This document shows, one piece after another, positions 17,911 through 26,971 of a stretch of DNA of 64,000 nucleotides. This DNA is from Piscinibacterium candidicorallinum (GTDB lineage: Bacteria; Pseudomonadota; Gammaproteobacteria; Burkholderiales; Burkholderiaceae_C): assembly GCF_047549485.1 (NCBI RefSeq), contig NZ_CP180191.1, positions 1,364,001-1,428,000 of the forward strand, written 5' to 3'. The stretch's first letter is position 1. Each line of letters begins with the position of its first letter. The position numbers and the translations under genes are program-made. Below the pieces are notes generated by a model. It did no database searches. It saw only the letters and a program-made list of their open reading frames with translations, and was not told the DNA's origin.

Positions 17911-19344
17911 TCAGCCGAGGATCTTGCCGGGATTCATCCGGTTGTGTGGATCCAGTGCGCGCTTGATTGCGCGCATCATCGTCAGCTCGACCGGGCTTTT
18001 GTACCGCAACAGTTCCTCACGCTTGAGCTGGCCGATGCCGTGCTCGGCCGAAATGCTGCCGCCGAAGCGATGCACCTGATCGTGCACGGTCTCGTACACC
18101 GCAGGCTGCATGGCGATGAAACTGCCGTCGTCCTGCACCGCGCCAAAGCCTGGCGCCGAGACGTTGTAGTGCAGGTTGCCATCACCCAAATGGCCGAAGG
18201 TCACCATGCGCACTCCCGGGAAGCGTCGCGCCACCAGCGCATCCGTCTCGCGGACGAACTCGGCGATGCGCGAGATCGGCACCGAGATGTCGTGCTTGAT
18301 GTTCTTGCCCTCGGCCGCCTGCGCTTCGCTGATGTGTTCGCGCAGCTCCCAAAGCTCGGCAGCCTGTGTGCCGCTGTGTGCGATGACGGCGTCTTCGATC
18401 AGGCCAGAGGCAAGCGCGCGCTCCAGCAGATGCTCAAGCAGGGTGCTGGTCGCTTCGGCCGCCTGGTGATTGCTGATCTCGATGAGCACATGCCAATCGT
18501 GACGTGCTGCAAAGGGCGAGCGATGGTCGGAAAAGTGCTTTTCGACCAGGCTCAGACAGAAGTCGCTGAACAGCTCGAAGCCGGTGAGTGTGCTGGCGGC
18601 GTGGTGCTGTGCCAGGTCGAGCAGGGCGAGCGCGTCTTCGACGCTGCGTAGAGCGACCATCGCGGTGCCCGTGCTTTGCGGCAGCGGAAAGAGCTTGACG
18701 CAGGCAGCAGTGATGACACCCAGCGTGCCTTCTGCGCCGATGAACAGATCGCGCAGGTCGTAGCCCGTGTTGTTCTTGCGCAGGGCATTCAGCCCGCTCC
18801 AGATCTCGCCCTCGGCTGTGACCACTTCCAGCCCGAGGCACAGATCTCGCGCGTTACCGTAGCGCAGCACCTGGGTGCCGCCGGCGTTGGTGGACAGGTT
18901 GCCGCCGATCGTGGCGCTGCCCTCGGCCGCAAGCGAAAGGGGGAACAGGCGCCCGGCTTCACGTGCTGCCTCCTGGGCGCGTGCCAGCGGCACGCCAGCT
19001 TCCAGGATCATGGTGTTGTTCAGGGCATCAACGCTGCGCACACGGTTCAGGCGGCTGGTGGACAGCACGATGTTCCGGCGACCCGCATCGGGCGTTGCGC
19101 CACCGCATAGGCCAGTATTGCCGCCTTGGGGCACGACGGCCAGGCCATGAAGCGCGGCCAAGCGCACCACCCGGGCGACTTCCTCGGTGCTTGCGGGGCG
19201 CACGACGGCCAGTGCCGCACCCGAGAAGCGCTTGCGCCAGTCCGTCAGATAGGGGGCGGCATCGGTGCCCGTGATCACGTTGGCCGTGCCGGCAATCTCT
19301 GCCAGCGCGGCAAGCACGGCTGCCGCATCCACAGGCTCAACCAT
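17911..19344 (-). CDS. FAD-linked D-2-hydroxyacid dehydrogenase (GlcD-type)
   Basis: Oxidises a D-2-hydroxyacid such as D-lactate, glycolate or 2-hydroxyglutarate, passing electrons onward. The start MVEPVDA (19344) gives 477 aa. The FAD-binding PCMH domain has PQGGNTGLCGGATPD near residue 90. The C-terminal cap ends in HGIGQLKREELL and RALDPHNRMNPGKIL, the family signature. It overlaps the upstream DUF2069 gene by 8 nt, so the two are coupled. The substrate cannot be fixed by eye. Confidence 0.88.
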   Translation of the reverse strand: MVEPVDAAAVLAALAEIAGTANVITGTDAAPYLTDWRKRFSGAALAVVRPASTEEVARVVRLAALHGLAVVPQGGNTGLCGGATPDAGRRNIVLSTSRLNRVRSVDALNNTMILEAGVPLARAQEAAREAGRLFPLSLAAEGSATIGGNLSTNAGGTQVLRYGNARDLCLGLEVVTAEGEIWSGLNALRKNNTGYDLRDLFIGAEGTLGVITAACVKLFPLPQSTGTAMVALRSVEDALALLDLAQHHAASTLTGFELFSDFCLSLVEKHFSDHRSPFAARHDWHVLIEISNHQAAEATSTLLEHLLERALASGLIEDAVIAHSGTQAAELWELREHISEAQAAEGKNIKHDISVPISRIAEFVRETDALVARRFPGVRMVTFGHLGDGNLHYNVSAPGFGAVQDDGSFIAMQPAVYETVHDQVHRFGGSISAEHGIGQLKREELLRYKSPVELTMMRAIKRALDPHNRMNPGKILG

Positions 19345-19753
19345 TGGCGGGGGGTTGCTCGGCCTTCGCAGCCTTGGCCGCCTTCTTGAACGGTCGGACA
19401 TGCAGGATCAGTCCGAAGAAGGTCGCCCAGGCAAAGGTGAACGCAGCCCACCCCAGCAATTGCGACGGGCCGGTACTGGTCATGCCGCGCACGCACCCTT
19501 CGGCCATGTAGAGCAGGATGAACATGCTGGCCCACTGCATGGTGTAGACGCTGCCGCGCATCACGCCAGGCAGCATCAGCAGCAGCGGGATGGTCTTGAG
19601 CGAGGCATATATCCAGGCAATCGCAGTGTTCTGGTGCGGGTCGAGCACCAGCTCCCACAGCACCGAGATGGCGATCAGATGGGCCAGACCAAGCAGCGCC
19701 ACGAAGTGAGGCAGGCTGCGGATGAAGCCAGGGCGGGAGGCAGGCGTGTTCAT
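19337..19753 (-). CDS. DUF2069 inner-membrane protein
   Basis: 138 aa with four hydrophobic helices and a basic Lys/Ala-rich C-terminus. It matches the DUF2069 family found next to wrbA in many betaproteobacteria. The role is unknown. It lies between wrbA (8-nt gap upstream) and the FAD-linked dehydrogenase (8-nt overlap downstream), so the three probably form an operon. Confidence 0.85.
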   Translation of the reverse strand: MNTPASRPGFIRSLPHFVALLGLAHLIAISVLWELVLDPHQNTAIAWIYASLKTIPLLLMLPGVMRGSVYTMQWASMFILLYMAEGCVRGMTSTGPSQLLGWAAFTFAWATFFGLILHVRPFKKAAKAAKAEQPPANG

Positions 19754-19761
19754 GCGAAGGT

Positions 19762-20376
19762 TCAGAGAGGGCGTTGGAGCTTGAGGGCGGTCTGGGCAAG
19801 CCGCTTGCCCAGGGCCACGGCCAGCCGTGCCTGTTCAGTCGACACGGCACGGGTGTTGTCCACGCCCGCCACCGTGCTCGCGCCGTAGGGCGTACCACCG
19901 CCTGCGGTGGCGAGCAGATCGGTCTCGCTGTAGGGAATGCCGACCATGACCATGCCGTGGTGCATCAGCGGCAGCATCATGGACAGCAGCGTGCTCTCCT
20001 GCCCGCCGTGCAGGCTGCCCGTGCTGGTGAAGACACAGGCTGGCTTGCCGATCAGTGCGCCGGACAGCCACTGCGCCACGGTGCCGTCCAGAAAGTGCTT
20101 CATGGGCGCTGCCATGTTGCCGAAGCGGGTGGGTGAGCCCAGCGCCAGTCCGATGCACTCCTCCAGATCCTTCAGCTCGCAGTAAGGGCTGCCGCTCGTG
20201 GGCACGGGCGGTGCGGCCACTTCCGTGACGGGTGAGACCGGTGGCACCGTCCGCAGGCGGGCTCGGGCACCAGGCACGCGCTCAATGCCGTCGGCGATGT
20301 GTTCGGCCAGGGTGCGTACATGGCCGTTGCGTGAGTAGTAGAGGACCAGGATCTCGTGGGCGCTGCTTGCAGACAT
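19762..20376 (-). CDS. wrbA: NAD(P)H:quinone oxidoreductase, WrbA type
   Basis: A flavodoxin-like enzyme that reduces quinones by two electrons. The start at 20376 gives 204 aa. ILVLYYSRNGHVRTLA is the FMN phosphate loop, and LGSPTRFGNMAAPMKHFLD and TSTGSLHGGQE are family motifs. A TATGAT hexamer ends 7 nt before the ATG, so a leaderless mRNA is possible. It is divergent from yihY with only 19 nt between start codons. Confidence 0.93.
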   Translation of the reverse strand: MSASSAHEILVLYYSRNGHVRTLAEHIADGIERVPGARARLRTVPPVSPVTEVAAPPVPTSGSPYCELKDLEECIGLALGSPTRFGNMAAPMKHFLDGTVAQWLSGALIGKPACVFTSTGSLHGGQESTLLSMMLPLMHHGMVMVGIPYSETDLLATAGGGTPYGASTVAGVDNTRAVSTEQARLAVALGKRLAQTALKLQRPL

Positions 20377-20380
20377 GGCA

Positions 20381-20391
20381 CCTATCATAGG
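20381..20391. promoter_or_regulatory. palindromic shared -10 between wrbA and yihY
   Basis: CCTATCATAGG is an 11-bp palindrome apart from its centre. It supplies TATCAT 7 nt before the yihY ATG and TATGAT 7 nt before the wrbA ATG. -35 elements would lie inside the opposite coding regions and are weak. Confidence 0.5.
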
Positions 20392-20395
20392 CGGC

Positions 20396-21610
20396 ATGAG
20401 CGAGAGGACATTGAACCCGCTGACCTGGTTTGCCGCGGGTCGTCACGCCGTGGAATACGGCCGGCGCGTGCTGCAGCGCATGCGCGAGGAAGAGCTGCCG
20501 ACCGCCGCGGCCAGTCTCACCTTTTCCACGCTGCTGGCGCTGGTGCCGCTGGCCGCGGTCACGCTGGCCATCTTCACGGCCTTCCCTCTATTTGCCGCGC
20601 TGCGTGAGGCCTTGCAGGAGTACTTCATCGAGTCCCTGATGCCGCCCACCGTGAGCGACCCGATCATCGGCTTCTTCAACGGCGTGGCGCAGAAGGCGCG
20701 CAGTCTGACGGTGTTCGGCCTGCTGTTCCTGTTCGTGTCCGCGCTGCTGGTGCTGGTCACGATCGAGAACGCGCTCAACAAGATCTGGCGCACTCAGCGG
20801 CGCAAGGGCAGCTGGGCCACGCGGCTGCTGAGCTGGTGGGGTGCGCTGACCCTCGGGCCTGTGCTGCTGGGCTTCAGCCTGTATCTGACGGGCCTTGCGG
20901 CGGCACAGGTGTCGGGTATCAAGGCGCTGTCCTGGTTCACCAACTTCACGCTGCTGCTGGTACCCGTGCTGCTGGCTGCACTGGGCTGGGCGATCGTCTA
21001 CAAGACCGTGCCGCACGCCACCGTGCGCTGGAAGCATGCACTGATCGGCGCCTTGCTCGCAGCGATCTGCTTCGAGCTGGTCAAGCGTGGCTTTGCGAGC
21101 TACCTGAGCACCTACGCCAACTTCCGCCAGCTCTACGGCGCCTTGTCGGTGGTGCCAATCTTTCTGCTCTGGATCTATGTGTGCTGGCTCATCACGCTGG
21201 GCGGCGCCGTGATTACTGCGCTGGCGCCGGAGTGGGGGGTCATCGAGTGCAAGCGCGAAGCCAGGGTGGGCGACCGGCTGGCGGATTGCCTTGCTGCAGT
21301 CAGACTGCTGCAGGCTGCGCGTGGCGAAGCGCCCTATGCCCTTGACTTCGAGGGGATCGCGACCCGGGCCGACATGCCCCGCGAGGACGCGCAGAGCGCG
21401 CTGGATGCGCTCGAGAAGTTGGGTTGGGTGCGTCGCGTCGAAGCGAGCGAGGAGCGCGAGCTCACCTACGTACTGGCGGTGGACCCAAACGCAGTGACGC
21501 TGTCGCCGCTGCTCGATGCCACGGTGCTGGCCGATCAGCACCCGCAGCTGCGTCAACTGAGCGCACAACTGGCTACCCTGCGCGCCACACCGCTTGCGCA
21601 GGCCCTCTAG
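20396..21610 (+). CDS. YihY/BrkB-family inner-membrane protein
   Basis: 404 aa. The first 290 residues contain six hydrophobic helices with the family pattern (TAAASLTFSTLLALVPLAAV, and YGALSVVPIFLLWIYVCWL near residue 245). The remaining 115 residues are a soluble winged-helix-like tail. The family was once annotated as ribonuclease BN, which is no longer accepted; the function is uncertain. The start at 20396 (MSERTLNPLTWF) has -10-like TATCAT 7 nt upstream. Confidence 0.88.
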   Translation: MSERTLNPLTWFAAGRHAVEYGRRVLQRMREEELPTAAASLTFSTLLALVPLAAVTLAIFTAFPLFAALREALQEYFIESLMPPTVSDPIIGFFNGVAQKARSLTVFGLLFLFVSALLVLVTIENALNKIWRTQRRKGSWATRLLSWWGALTLGPVLLGFSLYLTGLAAAQVSGIKALSWFTNFTLLLVPVLLAALGWAIVYKTVPHATVRWKHALIGALLAAICFELVKRGFASYLSTYANFRQLYGALSVVPIFLLWIYVCWLITLGGAVITALAPEWGVIECKREARVGDRLADCLAAVRLLQAARGEAPYALDFEGIATRADMPREDAQSALDALEKLGWVRRVEASEERELTYVLAVDPNAVTLSPLLDATVLADQHPQLRQLSAQLATLRATPLAQAL

Positions 21611-21767
21611 GCCGAACGGTTGGCCATCACGCCGTCCTCTACGGGACAACCCTGATCGTCCAGCGCGAGTGCGAGTGACCGCTGAACAACCGTTGCACGC
21701 GGTTACAGCAGGTCGGCTTACCCGTCCATAGACTGGCGCGATTGTGAGTAGCCTGATTGAGGTCGTT

Positions 21768-23078
21768 ATGCCCCATCCTTCGCGTCGCTTCCTGCATGTC
21801 GCGCTAGCTGTCTCGCTCGGCTCAATGGCCGTGGCGGGTCTGTCTGCCTGCGGAGGCGGATCCGCATCACCGCAGGCTGCAACGCCGGCACCCCCGCCGC
21901 CTCCGCCTGCGCCACCCCCCCCTGCGCCGGCGCCACCTCCTCCGCCCCCGCCGCCACCGTCTTCGTCGGGTCCGCTGCAGATCACTTCGGTGGCATCCGG
22001 GTTGGTGAACCCATGGGGCCTGGCTTTCCTGCCCGGCGGGCGCTTTCTGGTGACGGAGAAGGGCGGCACGATGCGTATCGTGCAGTCCAATGGCTCGCGT
22101 TCGGCCGCCATCACCGGTGTGCCCTCAGTGGACAGTGTGGGGCAGGGTGGTCTGCTGGATGTTGCGCTGGCGCCGGACTACGCCACGAGCCAGCGCATCT
22201 ACTGGAGCTATGCAGAGCGCGATGGCAGCGGTGCCAATGGCTTGGCCGTGGCCACCGCGACATTGAACGAGACCACGCTGGCGCTATCCGGCGTGCAGGT
22301 CATCTACCGCCAGACGCCCAAGGTCAGCGGGTCCAGTGGCCACTTTGGCGGGCGCATCCTGTTCGCGCCGGACGGCAAGCTGTTCGTGATGATGGGCGAC
22401 AGACAGAACGGCGACCAGCGCGGCTTCTCGCAGGACTTGAGTCGCGGCAACGGAAAGATCGCACGCATCAACACCGACGGAACCGCACCCGCGGACAATC
22501 CGTTCACCGGCCAGAGCGGCGCGCAGGCGGCCATCTGGGCGCTGGGCATTCGCAACCCCCAGGGCGCGGCGATTCACCCCACAACCGGTGATCTCTGGAT
22601 CAACGAGCACGGGCCGCAGGGCGGTGACGAAGTCAATCGCATCACGCGCGGCGCCAACTACGGCTGGCCGATCCGCAGCTACGGCTGTGAGTACGGAGCG
22701 ACCCAGGGCGAGGCCTGCTGGATCGGTGGCGGCACGCACGCGCCGACCTACGTGGAGCCGGTGACCACCTGGACGCCAACATCCACCGCGCCCAGCGGCA
22801 TGCTGATCTACTCGGGCAACGGCATTCCAGAGTGGCGCAACAAGGCGCTTGTGGGCGGCATGCAGTACGGCGGCACGCTCTGGCGCGTGGACATTGATCA
22901 GGCTGGCGCGATCCGCTGCACCGTGCGCGGCGGCCAGCCGGCGCAGAACTGCGGAGAGGTGCTGTTCAACAACGCCAAGATCGGCAAGCGCATCCGCGAT
23001 GTGCGCCAGGGCCCGGACGGCTGGGTCTACCTGCTGACCGACGCAGCCAACGGCGAGATTCTGCGCATCTCTAGATAG
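21768..23078 (+). CDS. PQQ-dependent sugar dehydrogenase lipoprotein (GSDH family)
   Basis: A periplasmic quinoprotein that oxidises aldose sugars. The start at 21768 follows GAGG by 5 nt and gives 436 aa. The signal peptide ends in the lipobox LSAC, followed by a Pro/Ala-rich linker of about 30 residues and a six-bladed propeller. Motifs GLAFLPGGRFLVTEKGG, LLDVALAPDY, GIRNPQGAAIHP and INEHGPQGGDEVN match soluble aldose sugar dehydrogenases. No PQQ-synthesis gene lies in the window. A GTG start at 21744 is possible but lacks a ribosome site. Confidence 0.88.
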   Translation: MPHPSRRFLHVALAVSLGSMAVAGLSACGGGSASPQAATPAPPPPPPAPPPPAPAPPPPPPPPPSSSGPLQITSVASGLVNPWGLAFLPGGRFLVTEKGGTMRIVQSNGSRSAAITGVPSVDSVGQGGLLDVALAPDYATSQRIYWSYAERDGSGANGLAVATATLNETTLALSGVQVIYRQTPKVSGSSGHFGGRILFAPDGKLFVMMGDRQNGDQRGFSQDLSRGNGKIARINTDGTAPADNPFTGQSGAQAAIWALGIRNPQGAAIHPTTGDLWINEHGPQGGDEVNRITRGANYGWPIRSYGCEYGATQGEACWIGGGTHAPTYVEPVTTWTPTSTAPSGMLIYSGNGIPEWRNKALVGGMQYGGTLWRVDIDQAGAIRCTVRGGQPAQNCGEVLFNNAKIGKRIRDVRQGPDGWVYLLTDAANGEILRISR

Positions 23079-23186
23079 TTACAAAATCGGCCAGCATTTC
23101 ACGCATGCTCAGATTGCCGGAGAGTGGCTATGAGTATGCGGAAAGCCGAATTTGAATCTGACAAAATAGTCTGATTTCAGCCAAAT

Positions 23187-24239
23187 TCAGTGCAGATGCG
23201 AAGGCGCGGGCTCGACCCGGTTGCGGCCCTGCGCCTTGGCCTGCTTCATGCGTTCAAGGGCAAGTTCACCCAGCGCATCCAGTGCAAGCGTCGCGTCCTC
23301 GGCACAGCCGATAGAGACGCTGGTGCTCGTTGCCATGCGTCCGCCCAGATGCACCTGACGCTGGTTCACTGCCTTGCGCAGCCGTTCGGCCACCTGAACG
23401 GCTGCGCTCATTGAAGCGCCCGGCAGCAGCACGGCAAAGCGGTCACCGCTCTCGCGGGCGGCGATGTCGCTGGGGCGCAGCACCTGCTTGATCGTGTCGG
23501 CCACGTGCTTGAGCACGTTGTCCGCGGCACTGCGGCCGGCGGACTCGTTGATCTTCTGCAGATGGTCCACGTCCACCGAGAGCAGCGTGATGGGTGTGCC
23601 GTCGATGCGGTGTCGGTTGATCTCGCGCTCGAAGGCCTCCTGCATCCAACGCCGGTTGTGCAGGCCGGTCAGCGGGTCGTGGGTCGCCTGAAACTCGGCG
23701 TGCGCCTCGCCCATGTCGGCCTTCATCCGCCACTGGTTGCTCGCACGCAGACGCTCCGAGAGCAGTTCGATCAGGTTGAGCGCGATGACCGGCGCGCCTG
23801 CCATGAATTCACGGAATGCGTTCGCCTCGAAGCTCATGACCAGGGCCGGCCACTGCGCAGCGACATAGACCGAGCCGCTTTCATCCGACAGGATGGCGTG
23901 CTCGCCCACGACCTGCCCGGGCGCGAGGCGCGCCACGTTGTTCTGCATGGCGTGGTCCAGAAACACGCCCAGTTGTCCCTCCAGCACGACAAAGATGCGC
24001 CGGTTGGGCTCGCCCGGCTCGATCACGCGGTCGCCAAAGCCCAGCTTGTGCACTTGGCCCATGGCCACGACCTTCGCGAACTGCGGCAGGTCGATGCCCT
24101 TGAACAGCTTGCTGTTGCGCAGCGTCTCCAGGGTCTCGGTGTCCAGGCGGATCGGCGCGGCCATGGAGGCCGGCGGAGGCATCTCGCGCGTCGGCGGGGC
24201 CGTGCTGTCCGGCGTCTTGATCTCGGATTTCGGGTTCAT
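23187..24239 (-). CDS. cNMP-binding / GGDEF-domain protein with degenerate active site
   Basis: 350 aa. Residues about 40-160 form a Crp-like cyclic-nucleotide-binding domain (KLFKGIDLPQF, PNRRIFVVLEG). Residues about 190-340 form a GGDEF domain (HDPLTGLHNRRWMQEAF). The signature reads SGDRF (about 264-268) where diguanylate cyclases have GG(D/E)EF, so cyclase activity is doubtful; it may be a c-di-GMP or nucleotide sensor. The start MNPKSEIK at 24239 avoids a longer frame without support. It is convergent with the sugar dehydrogenase gene. Confidence 0.85.
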   Translation of the reverse strand: MNPKSEIKTPDSTAPPTREMPPPASMAAPIRLDTETLETLRNSKLFKGIDLPQFAKVVAMGQVHKLGFGDRVIEPGEPNRRIFVVLEGQLGVFLDHAMQNNVARLAPGQVVGEHAILSDESGSVYVAAQWPALVMSFEANAFREFMAGAPVIALNLIELLSERLRASNQWRMKADMGEAHAEFQATHDPLTGLHNRRWMQEAFEREINRHRIDGTPITLLSVDVDHLQKINESAGRSAADNVLKHVADTIKQVLRPSDIAARESGDRFAVLLPGASMSAAVQVAERLRKAVNQRQVHLGGRMATSTSVSIGCAEDATLALDALGELALERMKQAKAQGRNRVEPAPSHLH

Positions 24240-24331
24240 GCACTGAGTGTGCGCTTCAGGGTTTGCCAGGCAGCGCATGAAAAGTGCGATGAAACCGGTC
24301 TTGTTCCCCGCATCGAGCTGCCTTGTGCCAG

Positions 24332-24366
24332 ATGAAAAACGGGGAGGCCGCGGCCTCCCCGTTCGA
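24332..24366 (-). terminator. terminator of the Rieske oxygenase gene
   Basis: AACGGGGAGGCC and GGCCTCCCCGTT form a 12-bp stem, followed on the minus strand by five T. It starts 18 nt beyond the gene's stop. Confidence 0.85.
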
Positions 24367-24383
24367 GTGAACCCCGATCGCCC

Positions 24384-25493
24384 TCAGGCGGCCGGTTGCT
24401 GCATGACCCGGCGATACCACTCATGGAAGTGCTGCATGCCGTCTTCCATCGGGCTCTGGTAGGGGCCGACTTCATTGACGCCGCGCTCCATCAACGCCTT
24501 GCGGCCGGCGTCCATGCGCTCGGCGATCTCGTCGTCCTCGGCACAGGTCTCCATGTAGGCCGCTCGCTGCGCATCGCAGAACTCGCGCTCGAACAGGGCG
24601 ATTTCCTCGGGGTAGTAGAACTCGACCACATTGACGGTCTTGTTCGGTCCCTTGGGATAGAGCGCCGATACGGTCAGCACGTGCGGGTACCACTCCAGCA
24701 TCAGCGTGGGGTAGTAGGTCAGCCAGATCGCACCATGCGCGGGCGGCTTGCCTTCGCGGAAGCGCATGAGCTGCTCGTGCCACTTCTTGTAGGTGGGCGA
24801 ACCGGCCGTGGCGAGCGCGTCGTTCACGCCCACGGTCTGCACGGAGTACTTGCTGCCGAACTCCCAGCGCAGGTCGTCGCAGCTCACGAACTGCCCGAGC
24901 CCCGGGTGGAACGGGCCGACGTGGTAGTCCTCCAGATAGACCTCGATGAAGGTCTTCCAGTTGTAGTTGCACTCATGCACTTCGACATGGTCGAGCACGT
25001 AGCCGTCGAAGTTGAACTCCGACAAGGGACCGAGATGCTTGAGATCCTCGCCCACCTTGCTGGCACCGCCTTCGAACAGCAGGCCGTTCCAGCGCTGCAG
25101 ACCGTACTTGTTCAGGTTCAGGCAGGGCTGCTGCTCGAAGTGCGGTGCACCCAGCAACTGGCCCTGCATGTCGTAGGTCCAGCGGTGAAGCGGGCAGACG
25201 ATGTTCTGCGTATTGCCGCGGCCATTGAGCATGACCGCCTGGCGATGCCGGCAGACGTTTGAGAGCAGTTCGATGCCTTGCCCGTTGCGCACCAGGATGC
25301 GCCCCTCGGCTTCCTGGGGCAGGGCGTAGAAGTCACCCACGTTGGGCACGGCAAGCTCATGACCCACGTAGCGCGGCAAGTCATGAAAGATGAGTCGCAT
25401 CTCCTTTTCATAGGTCGCCTGGTCGAAATACACATCGACCGGAAGCTGGCTATTCGCAGGCAGCAGTTTGCGCGCGGTGGAGATGTCGGACAT
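24384..25493 (-). CDS. Rieske-type aromatic-ring-hydroxylating oxygenase alpha subunit
   Basis: 369 aa. The Rieske [2Fe-2S] centre is C81-R-H83 with C100-P-L-H103. The C-terminal catalytic domain has EDYHVGPFHPG, supplying the two His of the mononuclear iron. In the family this fold hydroxylates or demethylates organic substrates with electrons from a separate reductase; no reductase is nearby. The gene is conserved beside xseB-ispA-dxs in this order of bacteria. The substrate is unknown. Confidence 0.88.
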   Translation of the reverse strand: MSDISTARKLLPANSQLPVDVYFDQATYEKEMRLIFHDLPRYVGHELAVPNVGDFYALPQEAEGRILVRNGQGIELLSNVCRHRQAVMLNGRGNTQNIVCPLHRWTYDMQGQLLGAPHFEQQPCLNLNKYGLQRWNGLLFEGGASKVGEDLKHLGPLSEFNFDGYVLDHVEVHECNYNWKTFIEVYLEDYHVGPFHPGLGQFVSCDDLRWEFGSKYSVQTVGVNDALATAGSPTYKKWHEQLMRFREGKPPAHGAIWLTYYPTLMLEWYPHVLTVSALYPKGPNKTVNVVEFYYPEEIALFEREFCDAQRAAYMETCAEDDEIAERMDAGRKALMERGVNEVGPYQSPMEDGMQHFHEWYRRVMQQPAA

Positions 25494-25668
25494 GATGACG
25501 TGCGGGCTCCTTGAACGTGGACAAAATTCCTGGGTGGTTCAGACTCCTGAAGGGGAGCAGGAGTGTACCCGTCGGGTCCATTCAGGGAAAACCGACACTC
25601 TGCTCAAAATCCTTGCAGAAACAAGGGTTTGCGCGCATTTACGACGCCACATGTTCGGGTTGCCTGAC

Positions 25669-25674
25669 TAAAAT
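25669..25674 (+). promoter_or_regulatory. -10-like TAAAAT directly before xseB
   Basis: TAAAAT ends 9 nt before the xseB ATG (25684), which would start transcription at or within 3 nt of the start codon. No good -35 is visible. The rest of the 190-nt gap 25494-25683 holds no gene. Confidence 0.45.
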
Positions 25675-25683
25675 CAAGCCCCT

Positions 25684-25965
25684 ATGCCACCCAAAGCAAC
25701 GCCCCAGGGCGTATCCGTGCCAGTCAGCCCTTCGCCCGAAGCGCCCCTGCCCGAGACATTCGAAGCCGCCATGGCCGAGCTGACCCGGCTGGTCAGCGAC
25801 ATGGAAGCCGGTTCGATGAGCCTTGCGGAGAGTCTCGCCGCCTACGAGCGTGGCAAGCGCCTGGAGCGCTTCTGCCAGGAACAGCTGCAGATCGTTGAAG
25901 ATCAACTCAAGCTCATCGATGCACAGGGCAACGAGCAGCCCTTGAAGCTGGAGTCGCGGCGTTGA
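25684..25965 (+). CDS. xseB: Exodeoxyribonuclease VII small subunit
   Basis: 93 aa, the helical small subunit that assembles with XseA to degrade single-stranded DNA. It contains the family core ETFEAAMAELTRLVSDMEAG and SLAESLAAYERG. Its TGA stop overlaps the TTG start of ispA, giving translational coupling with the isoprenoid genes, as in E. coli. Confidence 0.93.
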   Translation: MPPKATPQGVSVPVSPSPEAPLPETFEAAMAELTRLVSDMEAGSMSLAESLAAYERGKRLERFCQEQLQIVEDQLKLIDAQGNEQPLKLESRR

Positions 25966-26918
25966 ACGGCGCGCAGGCATTCGCCGATCCCGAGCTCAGC
26001 GCACGGCGCGGTACGGCCTTCGACTTCGCCGCGTGGTCGCAGGCCGCGCTTGGTCGGGCCGAGTCGGCCCTCGATGCAGCCCTGCCGCAGGCCGACACCG
26101 TGCCGCATCACCTCCACGAGGCCATGCGCTACGCCGTCATGGGCGGCGGCAAGCGCGTGCGTGCACTGCTTGTGGCCGCAAGCGCCGAGTTCGCCCGATG
26201 CCCGGCGCCGCTGGCGGACGCCATGGCAGTTGCGATCGAACTCATCCACGCCTATTCGCTGGTGCACGACGATCTGCCGGCGATGGACAACGACGAGCTG
26301 CGCCGCGGCAAGCCCACGGTGTGGAAGCAGTTTGGAGAGGCGCAGGCCGTGCTCGTGGGTGATGCCCTGCAGTCCAGCGCTTTTGAGGTGCTGGCGCAGG
26401 CCTGCGCCGCACAGCCGACGTCCGATGGCCTTGCCGTGATCCGTCTGCTCGCGCACGCATCCGGCAGCCAGGGCATGTGTGGCGGACAGGCGATAGACCT
26501 GGCGAGTGAAGACAAGGCGCTCGCCTTGCCGGAGGTCGAACAGCTGCACCGCATGAAGACCGGCGCACTGCTGGTGGCCAGCGTCATGATGCCGGCCGTG
26601 GCAATGCGCTTGCCCCGCGCCCAGCACGAAGCGCTTGAGCAGTTCGCACGCACCGTGGGTCTGGCCTTCCAGATCGCCGATGACGTGTTGGACGCCACCG
26701 CGGATTCCGCCACGCTCGGCAAGACCGCCGGCAAGGATGCTGAGCAGGGTAAGGCCACCTATGTGTCGCTGCTTGGTCTGGACGACGCGCGCCGCAGGGC
26801 GGAAGCGCTGCGTCTGCAGGCCCACGCCCATCTGGACAGCCTCGGCCCGCGCGATGGCGCTGGCGGACTGGACGCACTCGCCGCGCTGGCCGATCTCATC
26901 GTGCGACGCTCGCACTGA
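25962..26918 (+). CDS. ispA: (2E,6E)-farnesyl diphosphate synthase / polyprenyl synthetase
   Basis: Condenses IPP with DMAPP and GPP to farnesyl diphosphate for quinones and undecaprenyl carriers. 318 aa from a TTG start whose last two bases lie in the xseB stop (TTGA). The aspartate-rich motifs are HDDLPAMDND (from residue 102) and QIADDVLD near residue 230, with GGGKRVRALL as the substrate-binding Arg/Lys loop. It lies between xseB and dxs. Confidence 0.94.
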   Translation: MNGAQAFADPELSARRGTAFDFAAWSQAALGRAESALDAALPQADTVPHHLHEAMRYAVMGGGKRVRALLVAASAEFARCPAPLADAMAVAIELIHAYSLVHDDLPAMDNDELRRGKPTVWKQFGEAQAVLVGDALQSSAFEVLAQACAAQPTSDGLAVIRLLAHASGSQGMCGGQAIDLASEDKALALPEVEQLHRMKTGALLVASVMMPAVAMRLPRAQHEALEQFARTVGLAFQIADDVLDATADSATLGKTAGKDAEQGKATYVSLLGLDDARRRAEALRLQAHAHLDSLGPRDGAGGLDALAALADLIVRRSH

Positions 26919-26971
26919 CGTTTTCGTCGACCAACCGCGCACGAATCACGCACCTCGCGAAGAAGAACGAC

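Noticed and set aside
23079..23186. Imperfect palindromes between the sugar dehydrogenase and GGDEF genes as a member of the repeat family
   Set aside because: Only GCGGAAAGCCG is shared, the hairpin differs and pairing is poor; similarity is too weak to include.
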